Assembly (NCBI RefSeq): GCF_032878975.1
Contig: NZ_CP043875.1
Location: 434,001-498,000 of the forward strand
DNA: 64,000 bases
Direction of reading: 5' to 3'
DNA from: Methanoplanus sp. FWC-SCC4
Lineage (GTDB): Archaea; Halobacteriota; Methanomicrobia; Methanomicrobiales; Methanomicrobiaceae
Notes under the pieces: generated by a model
What the model saw: the letters and a program-made list of their open reading frames with translations, nothing else
What the model was told of the DNA's origin: nothing
Databases searched by the model: none
Part shown: one piece after another, positions 1-8,076 of the stretch
Numbering within the stretch: the first letter of the stretch is position 1
Layout: the number at the start of each line of letters is the position of its first letter
Translations under genes and position numbers: made by a program

Positions 1-507
1 GAGACTATGATTCTGCCAAAAGGTACGGGAAAAGTTAATAAAATTGCCGTACTCGGAAAGGGAGATATCACCACGCAGGCAAAAGCTGCAAATGTTGATC
101 TCATCATCGGGCCAGAGGAAATAGAGCGTCTGGGAGGCGAACCACGTGAAGCAAGAAAGATGGCTGATGAATACAGATTCTTCCTTGCAGAAACCGCAAT
201 GATGCCACTTGTTGGTCGTTATTTAGGTACCAGACTTGGTCCACGTGGTAAAATGCCACAACCAGTTCCGCCACAGGTGGATGCAGGACCTATCATCGAG
301 CGTCTGCGCAATTCTGTAAAATTCCGTACAAAGGACAAAAAGACATTCCATGTCGCAGTTGGAACAACTGTAATGTCTGCGGAAGATATTGCTGAGAATA
401 TTGATGCAGTGATGAAAAAGGTCGAGGGAAACCTTGAAAGCGGAACAATGAACATTCGCTCAGTATATGTAAAGACATCCATGGGCCCTGCAGTGAGGTT
501 GATGTAA
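1..507 (+). CDS. rpl1: Large ribosomal subunit protein L1, 5' end cut by window
   Basis: Ribosomal protein L1 of the 50S subunit; it forms the mobile L1 stalk near the E site and in archaea also represses its own mRNA. The reading frame is open from base 1. The first visible in-frame ATG (base 7) lies inside the family motif IILPKGTGK, so about 45 N-terminal residues are missing to the left. The motifs GTRLGPRGKMPQP and FRTKDKKTFHVAVG are typical of archaeal L1. The stop codon shares one base with the ATG of the P0 gene, so the two are translationally coupled. L11 would be expected upstream. Confidence 0.95.
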   Translation, partial: ETMILPKGTGKVNKIAVLGKGDITTQAKAANVDLIIGPEEIERLGGEPREARKMADEYRFFLAETAMMPLVGRYLGTRLGPRGKMPQPVPPQVDAGPIIERLRNSVKFRTKDKKTFHVAVGTTVMSAEDIAENIDAVMKKVEGNLESGTMNIRSVYVKTSMGPAVRLM

Positions 508-1355
508 TGGCATTATTTACTACGCACCTGCCGCAGTGGAAGAAGGATGAAGTAGAGCAGATCAAAGAGCTCTCCAAAGAATATAAGCTTACAGGTCTTG
601 TAGATCTTCACGGTATTCCTGCAAGTCAGCTTCAGCAGATGCGCCGTGATCTTCGCGGCAACGCTGTGCTTAAAATGTCAAGGAATACACTCATTGAGCA
701 TTCATTTGGAGAACTTGGCGGTGACATCGAAGGTGTAAAAAAATACCTTGATGGACAGAGTGCATTGATTTATACAGATGCAGATCCGTTTAAGCTCTAC
801 AAGAAACTTCAGGATACCATGACCAAGATGGTTGCCAAAGCAGGGGACATTGCACCTGAGGACATTGTTGTTCCTAAGGGTCCTACCGCATTCCCGCCAG
901 GTCCTATTGTAGGTACCTTACAGCAGGCAGGAATCCCGGCAGCTATCGAAGGTGGTAAGGTTGTCATTCGTGACACCAAGACTGTAGTCAAAGCAGGTGA
1001 AGAGATAAACGCAAAGATGGCAGATGTTCTTGGAAAACTTGACATCAGACCAATCGATGTAGGTCTTAGCCTTCAGATTGCATTCTATGAAGGATCATTC
1101 TTTGAGCCAAGTGTACTGGCAGTTGATGAGACAGAGTACTTCAACAATGTTGTTCTCGCAGCACAGCAGGCATTTAACCTGTCTGTCAATGCAGCATATC
1201 CGACCGCCACAACTGCTGAAGCAATTATTGGCAAGGCAGTTCGTGAAGCCAGAAATATGGCTGTCGAAGCGGCAATCTATGAGAAAGATGTTGTTGATTT
1301 GATCATCGGACGCGCACAGAGGGACGCACTCGCGATAAACAGCATTGTCGAGTGA
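507..1355 (+). CDS. rplP0: Large ribosomal subunit protein P0 (L10), stalk base
   Basis: Archaeal P0/L10, the stalk base that binds 23S rRNA and carries L12 dimers for recruiting translation factors. Length is 282 residues. The N-terminal RNA-binding domain includes RNTLIEHSF, and the archaeal insertion KGPTAFPPGP is present. The protein ends at NSIVE and has no alanine-rich hinge or acidic GLF-type tail, which many archaeal P0 proteins carry, so here the factor-binding tail is supplied only by L12. The start overlaps the L1 stop by one base. L12 follows after 43 bases. Confidence 0.95.
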   Translation: MALFTTHLPQWKKDEVEQIKELSKEYKLTGLVDLHGIPASQLQQMRRDLRGNAVLKMSRNTLIEHSFGELGGDIEGVKKYLDGQSALIYTDADPFKLYKKLQDTMTKMVAKAGDIAPEDIVVPKGPTAFPPGPIVGTLQQAGIPAAIEGGKVVIRDTKTVVKAGEEINAKMADVLGKLDIRPIDVGLSLQIAFYEGSFFEPSVLAVDETEYFNNVVLAAQQAFNLSVNAAYPTATTAEAIIGKAVREARNMAVEAAIYEKDVVDLIIGRAQRDALAINSIVE

Positions 1356-1398
1356 GTGAATAATAATAAATTTATATATTAAATCATAGGTGAAAAAA

Positions 1399-1698
1399 AT
1401 GGAGTACATCTACGCAGCACTTATTCTGCACAACGCAGGAAAGGAAATTACTGAAGAAGCTGTTACAGGAATTCTGGGAGCAGCAGGTATCGAAGTTAAC
1501 GACAACCGTGTAAAGGCACTTATTGCAGCACTTGATGGCGTTGACATTGCAGAAGCAATTGAGAAATCAGCAGTTGCAGCAGTTGCAGCAGCACCGGCAG
1601 CAGCAGCCGAGGCAGCACCTGCAGAAGAAGCAGCAGAGGAAGAAGAAGAGGCAGACGAAGAGGGCGGCATGGCTGGTCTCGGAGCACTCTTCGGATAA
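1399..1698 (+). CDS. rpl12: Large ribosomal subunit protein L12 (P1/P2-type stalk protein)
   Basis: Archaeal acidic stalk protein L12, which dimerises, binds P0 and contacts elongation factors with its C-terminal tail. The family start [11 protein letters not shown] is at base 1399, preceded by AGGTGA at 1388-1393; a GTG at 1390 sits within that Shine-Dalgarno and is not the start. Residues 1-58 form the helical dimerisation domain. An Ala-rich hinge, a Glu-rich stretch and the terminal GALFG motif follow. Last gene of the L1-P0-L12 operon, followed by an oligo-T terminator. Confidence 0.96.
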   Translation: MEYIYAALILHNAGKEITEEAVTGILGAAGIEVNDNRVKALIAALDGVDIAEAIEKSAVAAVAAAPAAAAEAAPAEEAAEEEEEADEEGGMAGLGALFG

Positions 1699-1701
1699 AA
1701 C

Positions 1702-1709
1702 TTTTTTTT
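1702..1709 (+). terminator. Oligo-T terminator after rpl12
   Basis: A run of eight T begins four bases after the L12 stop, the usual archaeal intrinsic termination signal. It closes the ribosomal stalk operon. The following bases to 1931 are AT-rich and contain no gene. Confidence 0.7.
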
Positions 1710-1931
1710 ATTAATTAAAGAACCCTGATATTCCCTGTCTGTTTAATCAGGCCGGCGGATATGATAATTGCACTTCTGTAAATACAAATTTTTGAACAAT
1801 TCTATCTTTCCTAATCTAAGAATTTCCTATATATGTTGGATAATAAATGTAATTGCCAATTAATTTTGTAAAAATATAGATATTTTTAAATTATGTGTAA
1901 ACTAAAAAAAGAATGGTCATTGTGAGGGGAT

Positions 1932-2675
1932 ATGATCAGAGTTTTGATGATTGATGATGAACAGGTTGTTCTTGATGTAACGAAGATGTATCTTGAACAT
2001 TTTGGTCATATTAGTGTAGATTGCGTATTATCTGCCAATTTGGGTATTGAAAAATTAATGTCCGAACATTATGATGCGATAATATGTGATTATGATATGG
2101 ATGAAATTGATGGGATTTCATTTCTAAAAGCCATACGTGGGATCTATCCGGGAGTAAATTTGCCCTGCCCCGATATTCCGTTTATCATATTTACGGGAAA
2201 GGGTGATGAATGTGTGGTAATAGAGGCTTTAAACAGCGGTGCTGACTATTACCTGCAAAAAGGAAATGATCCCAAAGGTCAGCTTCTTGAATTGTGCCAT
2301 AAAATAGAGGATATTGTACAGAGAAGATGCACTGAAGAAATTGTTTCTGCTGCTTTTGAAAATACAGGGACATGTATGGTTTTGGTCGACAAAAAAGGAA
2401 TAATAGTCCGTGCAAACAACCAGATGGGAAAAATATATGATTGCCAGGTCGAATCTATAAACGGGCTGAAGCACTGGGAATCATTTGTTTTTAAAGAGGA
2501 TCATGGTAAAATTCATGAATTTTTGGAAAAAATATGTGAAAGTGCAAAAAGAACAAAATCAGATTGTGAATTTAAATTTGTCAGCAATAATGATTCTGTT
2601 TATCCGGCTCGTATGAATGCTTCATATATTCCTGGGAAAAAAATATGTGTGATGTCTATTGATGTAAGTGATTAG
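1932..2675 (+). CDS. Response regulator with REC and PAS domains
   Basis: Two-component response regulator of the REC-PAS type common in Methanomicrobiales; output is probably by protein contact because no DNA-binding domain is visible. REC spans residues 1-120 with acidic pair D8/D9, phospho-acceptor D53 (in ICDYDMDEIDG), T88 and K110. Residues about 125-245 look like a PAS fold (FENTGTCMVLVDKKGIIVRANN). ATG at 1932 is preceded by GAGGGG. No histidine kinase is adjacent, so the partner is unknown; the exported PEGA gene downstream is on the same strand but has its own promoter. Confidence 0.85.
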   Translation: MIRVLMIDDEQVVLDVTKMYLEHFGHISVDCVLSANLGIEKLMSEHYDAIICDYDMDEIDGISFLKAIRGIYPGVNLPCPDIPFIIFTGKGDECVVIEALNSGADYYLQKGNDPKGQLLELCHKIEDIVQRRCTEEIVSAAFENTGTCMVLVDKKGIIVRANNQMGKIYDCQVESINGLKHWESFVFKEDHGKIHEFLEKICESAKRTKSDCEFKFVSNNDSVYPARMNASYIPGKKICVMSIDVSD

Positions 2676-2842
2676 ATGGACATTATCTGTATTTTCAAAT
2701 GATATTTTTAGATTTTAAAAGCTCTAAGGTATTTTTTCTTTGATATTATCAAAATCAGGTTTGAATTCTCTGTTCAGGATTATTTAAAATATATGCTTAT
2801 GTTGAGGATAATCGTAAATTTATGAAATATTATTAGATAATC

Positions 2843-2850
2843 TTATAAAT
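2843..2850 (+). promoter_or_regulatory. TATA box for the PEGA-repeat gene
   Basis: TTATAAAT lies about 45 bases before the ATG at 2891. Archaeal initiation roughly 26 bases downstream would give a leader of about 17 bases that contains the GTGAT ribosome binding site. Inferred from sequence spacing only. Confidence 0.5.
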
Positions 2851-2890
2851 AAAGTGATTAAACTAACTTTATTACAAAAGAAGTGATTCT

Positions 2891-3571
2891 ATGAAGAAAT
2901 TATCAGTATATCTAATGACCTGTCTGGTTTTAATCGCACTAGTTCCTATGATGGCATCTGCAATGACAGTAGGCGGAGACCAGGCATGGTTTAATGTTCA
3001 TTGTAATGTTGACGGGGCTTCTGTTTATTTTGACGATGATTTTAAGGGTGAGATTGTCAGCGGAATACTCTCTGTTCCTGTTTATACCACAGCAACACCT
3101 TACAAGCAGATAAATGTTGAAAAGGCAGGCTACAATACCTGGAATGAGGAGATTAAGAATTATCCTGCAATGGGCGAAAAAGTTGATGTATATGCAACAT
3201 TAAACCCGATGCCCGAACCGGAACCGACACTGATTGGCGGGGATATGGGATATTACGTTGTTTACTGCAATGTTGATGGCGCAAAGGTCTATTTCAATGA
3301 TGACTATAAGGGAGATATTTCAAACGGTGAACTAACAGTTCAGGTTTATACAACCGGTACTCCTTACACCACCTACACTGTAAAAATGGACGGCTACACT
3401 TCATTCACAGCACAGGTAAGCGATTACCCTGCAAAAGGTGAGACAGTAAAGCTTCACTCAACTCTGACTCCTGAAACACAGCCAACCAAATCACCTGTTT
3501 CAATGTTTACAGTAATATTTGGTCTTTGTATTGCCGGAATCGGATTTATCTTTCTTTCAAAAAGAAAATAA
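2891..3571 (+). CDS. Exported PEGA-repeat protein with C-terminal membrane anchor
   Basis: Predicted surface protein of unknown function. Residues 1-24 form a Sec signal peptide (hydrophobic core then ASA). Two related repeats of about 80 residues follow, each with a WF/YY-V-CNVDGA-VYF-DD-KG core, PYTTY or PYKQI, and a closing DYPAKGE or NYPAMGE, typical of PEGA-like domains. A Pro-rich linker separates them. Residues about 203-226 are a membrane helix ending in SKRK. Such proteins are abundant in Methanomicrobiales and are thought to sit in the envelope. It lies between two response-regulator genes but has its own promoter and terminator. Confidence 0.8.
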   Translation: MKKLSVYLMTCLVLIALVPMMASAMTVGGDQAWFNVHCNVDGASVYFDDDFKGEIVSGILSVPVYTTATPYKQINVEKAGYNTWNEEIKNYPAMGEKVDVYATLNPMPEPEPTLIGGDMGYYVVYCNVDGAKVYFNDDYKGDISNGELTVQVYTTGTPYTTYTVKMDGYTSFTAQVSDYPAKGETVKLHSTLTPETQPTKSPVSMFTVIFGLCIAGIGFIFLSKRK

Positions 3572-3581
3572 TTGAAAAAAA

Positions 3582-3589
3582 TTTTTTTT
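3582..3589 (+). terminator. Oligo-T terminator after the PEGA gene
   Basis: Eight T in a row ten bases after the PEGA stop codon, preceded by an A-run. Typical archaeal oligo-T terminator. Confidence 0.65.
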
Positions 3590-3750
3590 GGCATTTATGC
3601 TAACATTCAATATAAGTCAAATCCAAAAATAATAATGATCGATAAAATCAATTGAGATTTTAATTCTGATAAGACAAACCTGAAGGTTAATCAGTGTTTG
3701 TTATAATATAAATTTAATCAGACAAAAGCAAATAAACAGGTCGCGGCACA

Positions 3751-4134
3751 ATGAATGATAAAAAAATCCTCTTGATGGATGATGAAGCACCTATTATTGA
3801 CATACTATCAGTTTTCCTTGGCAGGTTGGATTTTGAGGTATACAGTGCCGGTAATGGTACAGAGGCACTGAGAATTTTTAAAGAAGAATACGAAAAAGGA
3901 AATAAATTTTCGCTATCAATCCTTGATGTTTCCGTTCCCGGAGATCTCGGAGCAAAAGAGCTCATAGGTCCGTTAAAGGAGATAGATCCTGATATTAAAG
4001 TTATAATATCCAGCGGGGACTCTGTTCAGGGTGCCATGGAAAACCCTTTGGAATTTGGTTTTTCCGGTGCATTGAAAAAACCATTCCGCTCAGCCGATCT
4101 GAAAAAAGTTATTGATCGGGTTCTTAATCAATAA
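3751..4134 (+). CDS. Stand-alone response regulator (REC domain only)
   Basis: Single-domain receiver of 127 residues. The acidic cluster D10/D11, phospho-acceptor D59 (SILDVSVPGDLG), S87/S88 and K110 before P111 fit a functional receiver. No output domain is present, so it would act by binding a partner kinase or effector. It differs from the chemotaxis CheY encoded near 56 kb, so it probably serves another phosphorelay. A TATA-like TATAATATAAAT stands about 40 bases upstream of the ATG, implying a monocistronic mRNA. Confidence 0.85.
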   Translation: MNDKKILLMDDEAPIIDILSVFLGRLDFEVYSAGNGTEALRIFKEEYEKGNKFSLSILDVSVPGDLGAKELIGPLKEIDPDIKVIISSGDSVQGAMENPLEFGFSGALKKPFRSADLKKVIDRVLNQ

Positions 4135-4302
4135 ATCTCTTAGTCGCTTAATTTGGTTTATTTTTGCCATATAAGACACCTTTCCTAAAAATTCATCTCA
4201 AAAATTTCTGCACTATAGGCAGGTATTACTTTTTAAAATGATAATACTGATATTGATCTTTTAATTTTGAAATAATGAAACTTAATCGGAGAGACGAAAA
4301 AT

Positions 4303-5058
4303 ATGTATAATAAACGCCGGTGCATAAAAATTAATTCCGATGAATCGGCTGAAACCCAACAGGATCTGGTTGTTGAGGTTCCGGTCACTATCTATGTCAA
4401 TGGAAGGCAGGCCGTAACTGCGATGGCAAGTCCTGAAATGCTAAAAGAGTATGCAACCGGCTTTCTCGTAACCGAAAGCGTTGTCAATAATCCTGATGAG
4501 ATAGAGTCTGTACAGGTGGATGGAACCAAAGTGAGCATCATCACCTTAAATCCAAGAAAGATAATATTCTCTAAAAAAACCGTTCTTTCAGGCTGTGGGG
4601 GTACTGCAACTGTTATTGACTATTCACGCCTTCCTTTTGCACCAAAAGGGAGAATATTTGGGGCAAAAAGGATACAGGATGCCGTTTCTGAGATTAAATT
4701 ATCTGAGGAAAAGAAAGGTGCAGGTGAGATTCAGTACGCAGGGATTTTTTCGGCATCAGATACCATTGCAATAGCAGGGGATATCGGGAGAGACAATGCG
4801 CTCGACAAGTCTATCGGAGCAGCAGTTCTCAAAAAAACTCCGCTGAACGAATGCTTTGCGGTAATAAGCGGGAGAATATCATCTGAAATCGTCAGAAAAT
4901 GTCTTTATGCACAGATACCGGTTATTGTTTCCCGTGGGGCAGCGACATCACTTGCATATGATATAGGACTGGAAAGGGATATGACTCTGCTCGGTCTTGT
5001 GAGCGCTTCGAAGATGATTCTTTATACCGGTGGTCACAGGATTGTGGGGCAAATGTGA
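4303..5058 (+). CDS. fdhD: FdhD-type sulfurtransferase for formate dehydrogenase maturation
   Basis: FdhD passes persulfide sulfur from a cysteine desulfurase to the Mo/W-bis-MGD cofactor of formate dehydrogenase. Length is 251 residues. Family landmarks visible are LKEYATGFLVTE, VLSGCGG, the AGDIGRDNALDK motif, and ISGRISSEIVRKC followed by PVIVSRGAATSLA. Of the CxxC pair in well-studied bacterial members only the first cysteine (C98) is kept; the second position is Thr101. CGGAGAG at 4287-4293 is the ribosome binding site. The next gene downstream carries a cysteine desulfurase domain, which would be the logical sulfur donor. Confidence 0.9.
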   Translation: MYNKRRCIKINSDESAETQQDLVVEVPVTIYVNGRQAVTAMASPEMLKEYATGFLVTESVVNNPDEIESVQVDGTKVSIITLNPRKIIFSKKTVLSGCGGTATVIDYSRLPFAPKGRIFGAKRIQDAVSEIKLSEEKKGAGEIQYAGIFSASDTIAIAGDIGRDNALDKSIGAAVLKKTPLNECFAVISGRISSEIVRKCLYAQIPVIVSRGAATSLAYDIGLERDMTLLGLVSASKMILYTGGHRIVGQM

Positions 5059-5345
5059 TTAAAAAATTTCCAGACCATGGGTAAATGTTGGAAAAATTCT
5101 AAAAATGTGATTGAATATCTATACTATTTTTTAATTGGCAAATCTGTTTTTTCCAAAACAGTTTCCAGGCAAAATTTTTGATCTTACCACTGAAATATAT
5201 CTGTTGGAACAGAACATTTTGTTGAATAAAATATTGATAAATATACTCTGTTTTGATTATTGAAGGTCTATTTTTTGAAAAAGTTTTCTCTTTGAAAACA
5301 GCATAAGCGTTACTCTTATCCCTCAAAAACTCCCTTTTTATTGAT

Positions 5346-7985
5346 ATGATACATGACCCTCCTGTAAAAAAAGTATTATACTGGTGTAAAAAGTGCAATA
5401 TTCCCCTTCTTGGAAAAACATGCTCTTGTGGCAGTGAATCCAAAAGTATTCAGCTGCTCAAGCCTTATGAGCTCAGGCCGGCTCTATCAGCGGATCTTTT
5501 GCTCATTAAAACTCTTATCCGGGATAAATTTGGTCCTGTACCATTATCCGGTATAATACTTCTAAACAAATCCGGAGGCGCTGATAGGACTGATCTTGCC
5601 ATAATGAACGGCGAGCGGCTGGGCTGGCTCATATTTGATCCGGTTGAACGAAAATACAGATTTGATATTGCGGTAGAAGCCCTGCCTTTCATCCTAAGTC
5701 ATGTGACTAAGGGCATTGTTGATCTTTATACTGATACAGACCATTCCAAAGGGATGGGGAGGGTTGGCGGAAAAAGATTGCAGCTCACATCCCCTATGCC
5801 AAACGGAATGGTCATTGTAAAATATAAAAATAAATTTGGGACAGGGATCATAAAAGACAATAAAATAAAGGTTAAGGAACTTGTCGCGGTGGAACCGGTA
5901 ACAGTCCCCGATCCAAAGTGGAAAGATGTTATCCAGAAGAACAGAAAACATCTAAAACACCTTGAACATAAGGCAATCAGGACCATAAAGGACCATATCA
6001 ATGACCGTCCCACAGCAAATGTATCATTTTCGGGTGGCAAGGACAGCACAGTCGTTCTTCATCTTGCAAAGAAAGCAGGTGTAACAAAAGCATTTTTCAT
6101 CGATACCGGGCTTGAATTTCCTGAGACAATTGACTTTGTCCGTTCAAAAGGTGTGGAAATTATTGAGAAGGGAGGGGATTTCTGGCAGGCGGTGGAGAGA
6201 GCCGGACCTCCTGCGAAAGACAACCGCTGGTGCTGCAAACTCTTAAAACTGCATCCTCTCAAGGTATATCTCTCTGAAGTGGGCTCTTGTGTCACCATAC
6301 AGGGCAACCGCTGGTATGAGTCATGGAACCGTGCCGGTCTTGAAGAGACCAACCAGAATCCTGCAAATCCTCTCCAGCTTAATATATCCCCGATTCGCAG
6401 CTGGAGGGCACTTGAGGTTTATCTCTATTTGTGGTGGCAGAATCTGGAAATTAACCCCTTATATGAAAAAGGTCTTGAGCGGATTGGATGTTATCTCTGT
6501 CCGGCTATGCTTGAGAGTGAGTATGAAGACCTCCGTATGCTGCATCCTGATTATGCAGAGCGCTGGGATCAGTTTCTTGATCAGTGGGCTGATAAGAAAG
6601 GTCTCCCTGAAGAGTTTAGAAAATGGGGACTTTGGAGATGGCGTGCACTGCCTCCTAAAATGAGGGAGATTTGCAAAGAGAGAGGTATAGAGATCAATTA
6701 CGACTACACCTTAAAGACAGGGCCTGCAAGGGAAATAAGGACAAAAGAACCTGAGGTAATTAAGATAAGGCCTGAGGAGCAGGAGGCAGCTTTGGGAAAA
6801 CCGGCAGGTTACGATGTATCGGTGATACGAAAGGATTTCCCTATTCTAGGGGATGTCACTTATCTGGACAATGCGGCCACAAGTTTTTCACCTGAACCTG
6901 TAGTAGATGCCATAATTGATTTTGAACATAATTACCGTGCAAATATTGGCAGAGGGGTACACCGTCTGACCCAGATATCCTCCCAGCGCTACTGGCATGC
7001 ACATGAAAAGGTTGCAAAGTTTATCGGTGGTGAAAACGGCATAACCGTCTTTACAAAAAATACGACTGAGGCGATAAATATGGTTGCAGGGGGTATCTCA
7101 TGGAATCCGGGAGACAGGATTGTCACGACAGTTCTTGAACACCATTCCAATCTTCTTCCATGGAGGGCGCTTTCAAAACAGGGTGTTATTGTTGATGTAA
7201 TAGGAACAGACTCTTCCTATTCCCCTGACCTTTCTGAATTAAAGAGAGTAATCTGCCCTTCAACAAAACTTGTTGCCGTGACTTATGCGTCCAATGTACT
7301 TGGTGTTGTAACACCTGTCTGTGAGATTGCAAAAATCTGCCATGAAAACGGGATTAAGCTTCTTGTTGACGGTGCACAGGCTGTTCCCCACATGCCCGTG
7401 AATGTCTCGGATATTGGATGCGACTTTTTTGTTTTTTCAGGTCATAAGATGCTTGGACCTACAGGCACGGGGGTTCTCTGGATGAAAGAACCCTCCATTG
7501 AACCATTATTCCTTGGCGGAGGGATGGTTGAGTCTGTTACCAAAGACGGTTTCACCGCAGAGAGTGGTTATAAAAGGTTCGAGGCCGGCACTCCGAATAT
7601 TTCGGGTGGAATTGGTCTTGGGATTGCTGCGGACTATCTTGAAAAGATTGGTATGGGGGCTGTCCGGGAATACGAAGAGACTCTCACAAACAGGCTTATT
7701 GAAGGATTAAAGAAGATACCTGGTGTCACTGTTTATGCACCGGACTGCCCGGAGAATCGTATCGGAGTGGTATCGTTTAATGTTGAGGGTTTTCATCCTC
7801 ATGAAATTGCCCAGGAACTTGATGAAAACGCAGATATTATGGTGCGTTCAGGATTTCACTGCTGTCAGCCGTTGATGGAATATCTCGGGCTTAATGAAGG
7901 AACTGTCCGTGCAAGTATCGGCATGTACAATACCATGCATGAAATTGATCTTTTAATTGCGACAATTGAAGAAATTGTACAATAA
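5346..7985 (+). CDS. Fusion: zinc ribbon, PAPS-reductase-like domain, SufS-type cysteine desulfurase
   Basis: Predicted bifunctional sulfur-transfer enzyme of 879 residues. An N-terminal zinc ribbon has C14, C17, C26 and C28. A PUA-like region follows (about 100-185). The PAPS reductase/ATP-pyrophosphatase domain (about 205-450) has the PP-loop SGGKDS at 229-234 and four cysteines, C296/C297 and C382/C385, able to hold an Fe-S cluster. Residues 490-879 are a complete class V aminotransferase: His599/600, D675 in VDGAQ, PLP lysine K701 in SGHKMLGPTG, and catalytic C839 in RSGFHCCQP. PP-loop plus Fe-S suggests adenylation of a substrate such as tRNA or sulfate and thiolation using sulfur from the desulfurase half; the substrate is unknown. 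It lies 287 bases after fdhD on the same strand. No clear ribosome binding site precedes the ATG. Confidence 0.85.
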   Translation: MIHDPPVKKVLYWCKKCNIPLLGKTCSCGSESKSIQLLKPYELRPALSADLLLIKTLIRDKFGPVPLSGIILLNKSGGADRTDLAIMNGERLGWLIFDPVERKYRFDIAVEALPFILSHVTKGIVDLYTDTDHSKGMGRVGGKRLQLTSPMPNGMVIVKYKNKFGTGIIKDNKIKVKELVAVEPVTVPDPKWKDVIQKNRKHLKHLEHKAIRTIKDHINDRPTANVSFSGGKDSTVVLHLAKKAGVTKAFFIDTGLEFPETIDFVRSKGVEIIEKGGDFWQAVERAGPPAKDNRWCCKLLKLHPLKVYLSEVGSCVTIQGNRWYESWNRAGLEETNQNPANPLQLNISPIRSWRALEVYLYLWWQNLEINPLYEKGLERIGCYLCPAMLESEYEDLRMLHPDYAERWDQFLDQWADKKGLPEEFRKWGLWRWRALPPKMREICKERGIEINYDYTLKTGPAREIRTKEPEVIKIRPEEQEAALGKPAGYDVSVIRKDFPILGDVTYLDNAATSFSPEPVVDAIIDFEHNYRANIGRGVHRLTQISSQRYWHAHEKVAKFIGGENGITVFTKNTTEAINMVAGGISWNPGDRIVTTVLEHHSNLLPWRALSKQGVIVDVIGTDSSYSPDLSELKRVICPSTKLVAVTYASNVLGVVTPVCEIAKICHENGIKLLVDGAQAVPHMPVNVSDIGCDFFVFSGHKMLGPTGTGVLWMKEPSIEPLFLGGGMVESVTKDGFTAESGYKRFEAGTPNISGGIGLGIAADYLEKIGMGAVREYEETLTNRLIEGLKKIPGVTVYAPDCPENRIGVVSFNVEGFHPHEIAQELDENADIMVRSGFHCCQPLMEYLGLNEGTVRASIGMYNTMHEIDLLIATIEEIVQ

Positions 7986-8076
7986 AATTATATTTTTTGA
8001 TCGAAAGCCGGAGATGTCAGAATATATACCCTGCTTTGACCTCATGAGTGGCTACAAAAAATAAGAATTTATTATA

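Noticed and set aside
1410-1714. Ser/Ala-rich and Gln-rich frames overlapping rpl12
   Set aside because: Shadows of the Ala/Glu-rich L12 hinge in other frames; L12 itself is certain.
1723-1751. Inverted repeat CCTGAT ... ATCAGG after rpl12
   Set aside because: Only six pairs with a 16-base loop, downstream of a clear oligo-T terminator; likely chance.
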